A stretch of 64,000 bases of DNA from JAFLCL01 sp039809495. Lineage in GTDB: Bacteria > Myxococcota_A > Polyangia > Polyangiales > Sandaracinaceae. Where the stretch lies: contig JBDHVC010000012.1 of the NCBI GenBank assembly GCA_039809495.1, positions 1 through 64,000 of the forward strand. Reading direction: 5' to 3'. Shown piece after piece: positions 55,785 through 63,799 of the stretch. Made by a program: the position numbers and the translations under genes. The notes beneath the pieces are model-generated. The model searched no databases. It saw only the letters and a program-made list of their open reading frames with translations, and had not been told where the DNA came from. Position 1 is the first letter of the stretch; the number at the start of each line of letters is the position of its first letter.

Positions 55785-58670
55785 ATGCAGGTCTTGGGTC
55801 GCATCGCATCTTGGAACGGGCTCCTTTCGCTCGGCCTCCTCTTCACGACGAGGCTCGCCGCGCAGCCCCGGCCGCCAGCGCCGCCGCTGCCGCCCTTCCC
55901 GCCGCCTCCCCCGGGCGTCGTCGTCGAGGCGACCCTGCCCGCGCCGCCGAGCGTCGAGGTCGAGGTCGTCGGGGCGACGCCGCCCCCACCGACCACCGTG
56001 ACGGTCGTCGAGGGCGGCCCATCGCAGGCGGCGACCCAGAGCCGCATGCAGTTCGAGAGCCACCTCGTCTTGCCGCTCCGGCTGCTCGCCGAGCTCGACC
56101 TCGGCTGGTCGATGATGGATCCCGCGACCGACGGCCACACCGGGGCGTTCGGGCTCGGCTTCGATCTGGATCTGACCGAGTGGTTCGCCCTCGGGGTACA
56201 CGGGCACGCGAGCTTCCGTAACCAGCTCACGCCGGACCTCGATCGCGACGGGCGCGCCGACGCTCCCTCGATCCAGATCACGACGCTCTCGGCGACGCTG
56301 GGGCCTCGCTTTCGCCTCCTCACGGCGGAGGACGCGCGCGATCAGCTCGGCCTCGAGCTCGGCCTCGGCGTGCTCTGGATCCCCGAGATGACGCGCCCCT
56401 GGGGCGCGATGGTCGACGTCGCGCTCTTCGGCGGCATCGATCTGCGGAGCACGGACCCCACGTCCAACGGCGGCTTCCTCCTCTACCCGATGGTCCGCTA
56501 CCAGCAGGGGCTCGCCGACGCGGGGAGCTACCGCGCGCTGCTCGTCGGCCTCGGCGCGGGGGTGGACATCGACGCCGCGCCGAGGCGTCGAGAGGGGCCG
56601 CGCACCGGCCCGCACTTCACGCTGGGCTTCGACGGCGCGCTCGGCGGCGGGTTCTTGCGCCAGGGGACGATCCGCGAGGGCTTCACGGCGGACCTCGGCA
56701 TGCGCATGGGCCTCGTCCTCGAGGAGGTCTTCGAGCCGATGGTCCGCCTCGACTTCATGCACCGCATGGCGGGCGACAAGCTCGACGGGCTCGACGTCTA
56801 CGGGCTCGCGGGAGGCTTCCGCGTCCTCTTCGATCCGTGGGCGCCGCTCTACCTCGAGGCGCTCGGCGGCTGGGCCGTGCGCAACGGTACGCCCGCGGCG
56901 CTCGTCCCGGGCGGGGCCTTCGTCGACGCAGGCGCGGGGCTGCGATGGATCGACTGCGGCGACAGCAACCTCGCGATCGTGGCGGGCGTGCGAGCGCGCA
57001 TCGGCGTCCTCGAGGACGACGCGCTCAGCTCGATCTTCGGCGTGTTCGGGCTCGAGATGGACGGCGGGCCGCGCCCGGATCGGCCGCGCTGTCAGGCCGC
57101 GCCGGCGGCGCAGCTCGCGTTCGAGGCGCCACCACCCCCCACCGAGTACGTCCCGATCGCGCCCCCGCCCACGCCCGAGGTGACGACGACGATCGAGGCC
57201 CCGGCGCCCACCCCCGTCCCGGCGCGAGCGCCCGCCCGAGCGCGAGTCGAGACGCCCGCCGCGCCCGAGGCGCCGCGCGCGCCCTCGGGGCCCTCGCACG
57301 TTCCGCTCTCGATCGAGGGCTCTTACCTCCTCGGCTTCGGCGAGTCCGATCGCGACATGAACGGGATGCTCCAGGGCGGGAGCCTCGCCCTCGGGGTCGC
57401 GCCGATCGATGAGCTCGTGCTCCTGCTCCGCTTCACCGGCCTCGGCGGCGAGGACGGCGCGATCGACGTCGCGCCGCGCGACTTCATGGACGACGATCCC
57501 ACGCGCGGTCCGCTCGCGCTCTTGCTCGGCGGCGACGTGCGCTTGCGCGTCTTCACCGATCGCGCGGAGCGGAGCGGCTGGACCTTCGAGCTCGGCGGCG
57601 GCTGGCTCACGCTCGACGGAGTGCCGCGGGCGGGGCGCCCGCTCGGCTGGCTCAACGGCGGCTACGTCGAGGCCGCGATCGGCCACCAGCGCGGCGTCCG
57701 CTTCGAGGACGGGGGCGCGATCCAGTTCGGCATGGCGCTCCGCTTCCAGCAGGGCCTCGGCGACACGCTCGACTATCGCGCGCTCCTCTTGACGGGCTCG
57801 ATGATGATCGAGGGCGACACGCCCCGCGCCGAGCCGGCGGGCCGCCACGCCGACTTCGACTACACGCTCGGGCTCCACCTCGACGGCGGCATCTCGTTCT
57901 ACCGCTACACCGAGGCGGGCCTGCGCGGCACGGGCGGCGTCGGCGTCCACTTCGGCCTGCCGATCGGCCGCTGGTTCGAGCCGCGCGTCGAGACCGATCT
58001 GCGCTTCATCTCGACCAACGCCGAGAAGGCCACGGCGCCGCTCCTCGCGTTCCTCGGCGTGCTGCGGCTGCGCCTCGACGAGGTCTTCCCGCTCTACATC
58101 GACGCGGGCGCGGGCTACGCGCTCCACTATGACGTCGCGCAGGCGTACTCGCCCGGGACGGCCTTCGTCGACTTCGGCGTCGGCGCGCGCATGACGGACT
58201 GCTCGGGATCGCTCGACGGCGCGCTCGAGCTCGGCGTGCGGATGCGCATCGGCGTCGAGGGCCCGCGCACCGACGACGCGCTCCTGCTCACGCTCGGGAT
58301 CGAGTACGACGGCGGCACGCCGATGTTCCAGCCGAACGAGCGCGCGCACTGCCGCGCGAGCACCCCGCCGGAGGGCGCCGAGACCGTGCGCGAGCGGCAG
58401 ATGTCACGACCGCCGGGGACGAGCGTCGACGTCGAGATCCCCGCGCCGCCCTCGGGCTCCGTGATCATCGACGTGACGCCGCCCGCGCCGCCCTCGGGCT
58501 CCGTGATCATCGACGTCACACCGCCCGCGCCGCCCTCGGGGAGCGTCGTCATCCAGCCGCCGCCGCCTCCCCCTGGCGCCGTCGTCGCGCCGCCCTCGCG
58601 GACCGGCACGGTCGTCGTCCAGCCCCGAGGGAGCGGCACCGTCGTCGTCCAGCCGGACGCGAGCCGCTGA
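55785..58670 (+). CDS. Large outer-membrane barrel-like protein with internal duplication
   Basis: 961 residues. Signal peptide (about 1-27), a Pro-rich N-terminal part (28-85), then four barrel-like blocks, two joined by a Pro/Ala-rich linker (about 445-505). The C-terminal unit repeats features of the first: PMVRYQQGLADAGSYRALL vs MALRFQQGLGDTLDYRALL, and AFVDAGAGLRWIDC... vs AFVDFGVGARMTDC.... The tail holds three 14-residue units (PAPPSGSVIIDVTP type) and V-V-V-Q-P repeats. It is likely an outer-membrane protein. No family recognised. Its TGA abuts the convergent stop (TGATCA). Confidence 0.75.
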   Translation: MQVLGRIASWNGLLSLGLLFTTRLAAQPRPPAPPLPPFPPPPPGVVVEATLPAPPSVEVEVVGATPPPPTTVTVVEGGPSQAATQSRMQFESHLVLPLRLLAELDLGWSMMDPATDGHTGAFGLGFDLDLTEWFALGVHGHASFRNQLTPDLDRDGRADAPSIQITTLSATLGPRFRLLTAEDARDQLGLELGLGVLWIPEMTRPWGAMVDVALFGGIDLRSTDPTSNGGFLLYPMVRYQQGLADAGSYRALLVGLGAGVDIDAAPRRREGPRTGPHFTLGFDGALGGGFLRQGTIREGFTADLGMRMGLVLEEVFEPMVRLDFMHRMAGDKLDGLDVYGLAGGFRVLFDPWAPLYLEALGGWAVRNGTPAALVPGGAFVDAGAGLRWIDCGDSNLAIVAGVRARIGVLEDDALSSIFGVFGLEMDGGPRPDRPRCQAAPAAQLAFEAPPPPTEYVPIAPPPTPEVTTTIEAPAPTPVPARAPARARVETPAAPEAPRAPSGPSHVPLSIEGSYLLGFGESDRDMNGMLQGGSLALGVAPIDELVLLLRFTGLGGEDGAIDVAPRDFMDDDPTRGPLALLLGGDVRLRVFTDRAERSGWTFELGGGWLTLDGVPRAGRPLGWLNGGYVEAAIGHQRGVRFEDGGAIQFGMALRFQQGLGDTLDYRALLLTGSMMIEGDTPRAEPAGRHADFDYTLGLHLDGGISFYRYTEAGLRGTGGVGVHFGLPIGRWFEPRVETDLRFISTNAEKATAPLLAFLGVLRLRLDEVFPLYIDAGAGYALHYDVAQAYSPGTAFVDFGVGARMTDCSGSLDGALELGVRMRIGVEGPRTDDALLLTLGIEYDGGTPMFQPNERAHCRASTPPEGAETVRERQMSRPPGTSVDVEIPAPPSGSVIIDVTPPAPPSGSVIIDVTPPAPPSGSVVIQPPPPPPGAVVAPPSRTGTVVVQPRGSGTVVVQPDASR
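58437..58562. repeat. Three tandem 42-bp units at the 3' end of the barrel-like gene
   Basis: Units start with CCGCGCCGCCCTCGGG and encode PAPPSGSV-IIDVT. The third unit has diverged. It codes a Pro-rich tail. Confidence 0.75.
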
Positions 58671-58673
58671 TCA
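58668..58673. terminator. Abutting convergent stop codons in TGATCA
   Basis: The plus-strand stop TGA (58668-58670) and the minus-strand stop TCA (58671-58673) form one 6-bp palindrome. No longer stem is visible, so this may be coincidence. Confidence 0.25.
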
Positions 58674-59762
58674 GCGCACGCCCTCGAGCTCGGGGTGCGC
58701 GTCCATGTACTCGACCGCCTCGCGGAAGGTCGTGCAGCGGACGCTCGGCAGGCGACAGGCGCGCCGCATGAACCGGATCGTCGGCTCGCGGAACCCGCCG
58801 TGCCCGCTGATGAGGAGCGGCGCGCGCGCGCCCGCGTAGCGACGCTCGAATTCCGCCGACACCGCCTCGTAGAACAGGTCGTTCTCGAAGCGGACGATCG
58901 CCTCCTCGCCCTCGACGCCCGCCCGCCTCGCGGCCTGGCGGAGCAGCGTGTCGAGGTTCAGGTCGTAGAGCAGGACGGGGCGGCTCCGCCCGGGGATGCG
59001 CAGGCTCGGCACCCCGAAGAGCCAGAGCGGATGCTCGCGGTCGCGCGAGGCGGGGTGGCGCGTCGGCCAGCGGGAGCCGTTCTGCGCGCGCGAGGCGTCG
59101 TAGCGGTAGCCGTGCGCGGCGAGCACGGCGTACATGGCCTCGTTCGTCTCGAGGAAGGGCGCGCGAAACCCGAGCGGGCGCGGCAGCGAGACGAGGTCGA
59201 GGATCCGCTCGTGGTCGGCGAGCTCGTGCTCCCACGCCTCGCGCGTCCAGCCGCCGCCGCGCGCGTGACGCACGGTGTGCGAGCCGATCTCGACGCCGAG
59301 CGCGTGGAGCCGCCGCACGTTCTCGGCCTTGCCGCGGATCTGCTCGAGCGACTCCGCGTAGCGAAAGACGGGGTTGTGCCTCGGCAGGACGCCCTGAAAG
59401 ATGCGCTCGGCGTCGCTCAGATCGCGCCTCGTCTCGTCGAATTGGAAGCCGCCCGTCCCGATGAAGAGCGTGTAGCTCGAGGGCCCCGCGCCCTCGGCGT
59501 GGAGCGCGCTCACCGCGCGGTAGAGGTCCTCGAAGCCGCGGCGCTGCCAGTGCGGCGTCGTGTCCATCCCGAAGAGGACGAATTGCACCCGCTCGTTCGG
59601 CGCCGGCGGAGCGGACGGAGCGGACGGATCGCTCGACACCGCTCGACCGAGCACCGCCGCGCGGGGGCTCACGCGCCGCGCGGAGCGGCGCGCGAGCGCG
59701 AGGCTCGCGAGCGCCGTGGCGAGCGCGAGCGCGACGAGGAGCGTCGTGACGAGGCGCGACAT
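58671..59762 (-). CDS. Polysaccharide deacetylase (NodB-like) family protein
   Basis: 363 residues. An N-terminal hydrophobic segment (about 4-24) suggests a signal anchor. The catalytic domain shows FVLFGMDTTP (motif 1 with Asp), EIGSHTVRH (motif 2, zinc His pair), GFRAPFLETNEAM (motif 3) and a later GHGGF. It would de-N-acetylate a cell-surface polysaccharide or peptidoglycan. TATCGT ends 9 nt before the ATG. It is divergent from mrfA and convergent with the barrel-like gene. Confidence 0.82.
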   Translation of the reverse strand: MSRLVTTLLVALALATALASLALARRSARRVSPRAAVLGRAVSSDPSAPSAPPAPNERVQFVLFGMDTTPHWQRRGFEDLYRAVSALHAEGAGPSSYTLFIGTGGFQFDETRRDLSDAERIFQGVLPRHNPVFRYAESLEQIRGKAENVRRLHALGVEIGSHTVRHARGGGWTREAWEHELADHERILDLVSLPRPLGFRAPFLETNEAMYAVLAAHGYRYDASRAQNGSRWPTRHPASRDREHPLWLFGVPSLRIPGRSRPVLLYDLNLDTLLRQAARRAGVEGEEAIVRFENDLFYEAVSAEFERRYAGARAPLLISGHGGFREPTIRFMRRACRLPSVRCTTFREAVEYMDAHPELEGVR

Positions 59763-59771
59763 CGGCGCGAG

Positions 59772-59777
59772 ACGATA
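59772..59777 (-). promoter_or_regulatory. -10 element (TATCGT) for the deacetylase
   Basis: The minus strand TATCGT is followed by CTCGCGCCG and the ATG at 59762, a short-leader arrangement. Confidence 0.35.
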
Positions 59778-59826
59778 ACGGAAGCCGCGAGGCCCACGGA
59801 GTCTTCGGCGCGCGACGCGCGGGCGC

Positions 59827-59855
59827 TTGATGCGATCCCTGCTCACCCGTACAGT
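59827..59855 (+). promoter_or_regulatory. Sigma-70-type promoter for mrfAB
   Basis: TTGATG (59827-59832), 17 nt, TACAGT (59850-59855), then 8 nt to the ATG at 59864. Good spacing and boxes for a vegetative promoter. Confidence 0.55.
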
Positions 59856-59863
59856 CATCCCGC

Positions 59864-62425
59864 ATGTCGACGCTCGAAGACCCGCTCGCGCGCCCCGACC
59901 CTCCCTGGACGAGCGAGCGAGGGCTCGCGCCGCTCCTCGCGCGATGGCGCGAAGACCCCCGCGTCGTCTTCGAGCACCTCACGCCGCGCCGCGAGGCGAG
60001 GGAGCGCTCGTTCCCCGACGCCCTCCACCCGAACGTCGCTCGCGCCCTCCGCGCGCGCGGCGTCTCTTCGCTCTACGCACACCAGGCCGACGCCTTCGAG
60101 CGCGCGCGCCTCCGATCGAGCGGCGAGGGGCGCGCCTCCCACGTCGTCGTCGCGACGCCGACCGCGTCGGGCAAGAGCCTCTGCTACAACCTCCCCGTCC
60201 TCGACGCGCTCTCTCGCGCGCCCGAGACGACGGCGCTCTACCTCTTTCCGACCAAGGCGCTCGCGCGCGACCAGGAGGTCGCGCTCCGGGCGCTCCTTCG
60301 GGAGAGCGAGCTCGGGCAGGGCGCGATCACCTTCGACGGCGACACGCCGGGAGACGCGCGCCGAGCGGCGCGAGAGCGAGCGAGCGTCGTGTTCACGAAC
60401 CCCGACATGCTCCACGCGGGCATCCTCCCGCACCACGCGAATTGGGCGCGCTTCTTCTCGGGGCTCGGCTTCGTCGTCGTCGACGAACTCCACTCCTACC
60501 GCGGCGTCTTCGGCTCGCACCTCGCGAACCTGCTCCGACGGCTCCTCCGCGTCGCGCGCTTCTACACGGGCCGGAGCCCGACCTTCGTCTTCGCGTCGGC
60601 GACGATCGGCAACCCGGAGGAGCACGCGAGCCGCATGCTCGGCGAGCCCGTCACGCTGATCGATGAGAGCGGCGCGCCGAGCGGCGAGCGGCACCTCCTC
60701 GTCGTGAACCCGCCCGTCGTGAACGCGGAGCTCGGGGTCCGCGCGAGCTACACGAAGACCGCCGTCTCCTTCGCCGCCGAGCTGATCCGCGCGCAGGTGC
60801 CGACCCTCGTCTTCGGGCAGTCGCGCAACCAGATCGAGGTGATGCTCAAGTACCTCCGCGAGCGCGTCGCCTCGGACGGCGTGAGCCCGGAGGCCATCCA
60901 GGGCTATCGGAGCGGCTACCTGCCGGAGACGCGCCGCCGCATCGAGGAGGGGCTGCGCGCGGGGCTCGTGCGCGCCGTCGTCGCGACGAACGCGCTCGAG
61001 CTCGGCATCGACATCGGCGCCCTCGAGGCCGTCGTCTGCGCGGGCTACCCGGGCAACGTCGCGGCGCTCCTCCAGCGCTTCGGTCGCGCGGGCCGCCGCA
61101 ACGCCCCCTCGCTCGCGCTCCTCGTCACGAGCTCGATGCCGCTCGACCAGTACGTCGCCACGCACCCGGACCTCGTCGCCGGCGCGCCGATCGAGGAGGC
61201 GCGGATCGACCCGGACAACGTCGAGATCCTCGTCCAGCACCTCAAGTGCGCCGCCTTCGAGCTCCCCTTCGAGGCGGGCGAGCGCTTCGGCGATCTCCCC
61301 GAGGAGGCGACGACGGACGCCCTCGACTACCTCGTCTCACACCAGCTCGTCCACGCGAGCGCGGGGAGCGACGCGAAGCTCCGCTACCACTGGTCGGCCG
61401 AGAGCTACCCCGCCTCGCACGTCTCGCTTCGGAGCGCGAGCTGGGACAACTTCGTCGTCGTCGATCTCGAGACGAGCCAGACGATCGCCGAGATGGACTT
61501 CCGCGCGACGCACACGATGCTGCACGTCCAGGCGATCTACCAGCACGACGCCGAGCAGTACCAGGTGGAGCGCCTCGACTTCGAGAACCACAAGGCCTTC
61601 GTCCGCAAGGTCGTCCCCGACTACTACACGACCGCGATGACCTACACGCGCGTCTCGGTGACGAGCGAAGACGACGCGGCCTTCGTGCGCGGATCGCTCG
61701 AGGCGGACGGCGTCGCCGTCGGCCTGGGCGAGGTCGCCATCGTCGAGAAGGTCGTCGGTTACAAGAAGATCAAGTTCAACACCCACGAGAACGTGGGGTA
61801 CGGCGACGTGCGCCTGCCCGAGCTGGCGATGCACACGAGCGCGCTCTGGCTCACGTTCTCGGAGGCCACGGTGCTCGCCCTCGCGGGCGCGCTCCCCGCC
61901 TCGCTCACGAGCGACGGCGCCTCGCCGAGAGCGGCCCGCGCCGCCGTCGTCGAGGCGATCGACGGGATCGGCAACGCGCTCCACGTCGTCGCGTCGGTCG
62001 GGCTGATGTGCGATCCGCGCGATCTCGGGCACGTGATGGGAGAGCGCCTCGGCGAGGGAGAGCTCCCGCAGCGCGGCGACGCCGACGGCGCCGGCTTCGA
62101 CCCGACCCTCTTCGTCTTCGATCGCGTGCCGGGCGGCGTGGGGCTCGCGACGCGGCTCTTCGGCGACCGCGACGCGCTCCTCACGCGCGCGCGCTCCCTC
62201 ATCGAGCTTTGCCCCTGCGAGAGCGGCTGCCCCGCGTGCATCGGCGCCGCCGGGATCGAGCCCGACGATCCGACGCGCGCCCCGGGCCCGCGCCCGCGAC
62301 CCGGCCTCGCGCTCCGAAAGAAGCTCGCGATCGCGCTCCTCGCGCGGGTCGGCGCGAGCGCGAGCGAGCCCAAGGCGCACGCCCGCGCGGACGGTCCTCG
62401 TGACGGCGCGCGCGGCGCGAGCTAG
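59864..62425 (+). CDS. mrfA: DEAD/DEAH-box helicase, MrfA/YprA family
   Basis: 853 residues. Helicase motifs: Q-like AHQ, I TPTASGKSL (about 100), II DELH (about 207), III SATIGN, IV FGQSRNQIE, V ATNALELGIDIG and VI QRFGRAGRR. The C-terminal about 300 residues contain the DUF1998 domain with four cysteines CPCESGCPAC (about 784-793), as in B. subtilis MrfA (YprA), a helicase for mitomycin C damage. The next gene encodes MrfB. TTGATG/TACAGT promoter upstream. The tail PRDGARGAS coincides with a TGACGGCGCGCG-like sequence of the repeat family. Confidence 0.9.
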   Translation: MSTLEDPLARPDPPWTSERGLAPLLARWREDPRVVFEHLTPRREARERSFPDALHPNVARALRARGVSSLYAHQADAFERARLRSSGEGRASHVVVATPTASGKSLCYNLPVLDALSRAPETTALYLFPTKALARDQEVALRALLRESELGQGAITFDGDTPGDARRAARERASVVFTNPDMLHAGILPHHANWARFFSGLGFVVVDELHSYRGVFGSHLANLLRRLLRVARFYTGRSPTFVFASATIGNPEEHASRMLGEPVTLIDESGAPSGERHLLVVNPPVVNAELGVRASYTKTAVSFAAELIRAQVPTLVFGQSRNQIEVMLKYLRERVASDGVSPEAIQGYRSGYLPETRRRIEEGLRAGLVRAVVATNALELGIDIGALEAVVCAGYPGNVAALLQRFGRAGRRNAPSLALLVTSSMPLDQYVATHPDLVAGAPIEEARIDPDNVEILVQHLKCAAFELPFEAGERFGDLPEEATTDALDYLVSHQLVHASAGSDAKLRYHWSAESYPASHVSLRSASWDNFVVVDLETSQTIAEMDFRATHTMLHVQAIYQHDAEQYQVERLDFENHKAFVRKVVPDYYTTAMTYTRVSVTSEDDAAFVRGSLEADGVAVGLGEVAIVEKVVGYKKIKFNTHENVGYGDVRLPELAMHTSALWLTFSEATVLALAGALPASLTSDGASPRAARAAVVEAIDGIGNALHVVASVGLMCDPRDLGHVMGERLGEGELPQRGDADGAGFDPTLFVFDRVPGGVGLATRLFGDRDALLTRARSLIELCPCESGCPACIGAAGIEPDDPTRAPGPRPRPGLALRKKLAIALLARVGASASEPKAHARADGPRDGARGAS

Positions 62426-62434
62426 GGGCGGGAG

Positions 62435-63799
62435 ATGGCGTCCGATCTGAAGCGCAAGCTCGCGCGCCTCCCGGCTCCTCACGCGGCGGAGCCCGACGCC
62501 GCGCTCACGCCTCGATCCGCGCCGCCCCCGCCCGCGGCGAGCGGATCGAGCGACGCGGCGACGACGATCGAGGACGAGCGACGCGCGCGGATCGCGACGC
62601 TCCGAGCGCTCGTCCGAGCGAGCGAGGGCGAGCACGCCGCGCGGCGCCCGAGCCCGCGCGGAGCGGGCGCGCCGAGGCTGCCAGGCGCGATCGTGGCGAC
62701 CGCGTCCGGGCCCCTCCATCGGGTCGAGCGGAGCTTCGGCCCCGATCATCGCCACGGGCGCGTATCCGTCGTCGAGGCCGCGAGCGTCTCGGCGGCCTCG
62801 CTCGCGGCCCTCGCGCTCGACGCGACGCTCCAGAGCGTCGATCCCCGGCGCGTCCTCTTCCTCGACACCGAGACGACCGGGCTCTCGGGCGGGACGGGCA
62901 CCCTGCCCTTCCTCGTCGGCATGGGCTGGTTCGAGGGCGAGCGGCTCGTGCTCGAGCAGCTCCTGCTCCGCAAGCCCGGCGAGGAGCGGCCGCTCCTCGA
63001 GCGCCTGGGAGAGCGCCTCGGGAGCGCGTCGGCGATCGTCACCTACAACGGCAAGAGCTTCGACTGGCCGCTCCTGCGCACGCGCGCGGTGATGAACCGC
63101 GTCGCCGTGCCTCCCCCGCGCGCGCACCTCGATCTCCTGCACTGCGCGCGGCGGGTGTTCGGCCCGAGGCTCGGGCAGGTCCGCCTCGTCCAGATGGAGG
63201 AGGAGGTCCTCGGCTTCGTGCGCCACGGCGACGTCGACGGAGCCCAGATCCCCGCGCTCTTCTGGGACTTCGTGCGGAGCGAGGACGAGTCGCTCCTCGC
63301 GCCCGTCCTCGAGCACAACGTCCACGACGTCGTCGCGCTCGCCGCCCTCGTCACCGCGCTCGCGGAGCGCTGGGAGGGGACCCGCCCCGACCACACGCCC
63401 GAGGATCGCCTCTCGGTCGCGCGGATCGCCTACCGCTACGGCGACCACCCGCGCGCGCTCGCGCGGGCCCGGGACGCCGCCGACGCGGGAGGGAGCGAGG
63501 AGCTGACGACGCGCGCGCTCGTCCTCGGCGCGAAGGCCGCGCAGAAGACCGAGGCGAGGAGCGCGGAGGAGGCCTTCCTCCTCGAGGCGCTCGCCCACGC
63601 CGAGGGCGACGCGACGGCCGCCATCCGGCTCTCGCTCGCGAAGCTCTACGAGCACCGCCTGCGCGACCTCGATCGCGCGCTCGAGGAGGTCCAGCTCCTC
63701 GAGGCGATCGTCGGCGAGGAGGCGATGGCGACGCGCCGGGCCCGGCTCGAGCGCAAGCGCGCCGCGCGCGCCGCTCAGCGCAAGAGCGAGCGCTCGTAG
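62435..63799 (+). CDS. mrfB: MrfB/YprB-family RNase H-like exonuclease
   Basis: 454 residues. The N-terminal about 110 residues are Ala/Arg/Pro-rich and linker-like. The RNase-H-like exonuclease domain has LDTETTGLSGG (about 143-153), TYNGKSFDWPLL and HNVHDVVALAAL, which carry the DEDD-type acidic residues. The C-terminal about 130 residues form helical TPR-like repeats, as in YprB. With MrfA it should form a two-protein repair pair for DNA crosslinks or adducts. The ATG is 9 nt after the mrfA stop, with GGGAG directly upstream. Its 3' end overlaps the convergent gpmI gene by 25 nt. Confidence 0.9.
   Translation: MASDLKRKLARLPAPHAAEPDAALTPRSAPPPPAASGSSDAATTIEDERRARIATLRALVRASEGEHAARRPSPRGAGAPRLPGAIVATASGPLHRVERSFGPDHRHGRVSVVEAASVSAASLAALALDATLQSVDPRRVLFLDTETTGLSGGTGTLPFLVGMGWFEGERLVLEQLLLRKPGEERPLLERLGERLGSASAIVTYNGKSFDWPLLRTRAVMNRVAVPPPRAHLDLLHCARRVFGPRLGQVRLVQMEEEVLGFVRHGDVDGAQIPALFWDFVRSEDESLLAPVLEHNVHDVVALAALVTALAERWEGTRPDHTPEDRLSVARIAYRYGDHPRALARARDAADAGGSEELTTRALVLGAKAAQKTEARSAEEAFLLEALAHAEGDATAAIRLSLAKLYEHRLRDLDRALEEVQLLEAIVGEEAMATRRARLERKRAARAAQRKSERS

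Noticed and set aside
54414..58349. Upstream part of a 1590-codon minus-strand frame
   Set aside because: Only the last 278 codons are a real gene (from the ATG at 54413); the rest is antisense to the CoA-transferase and barrel genes.
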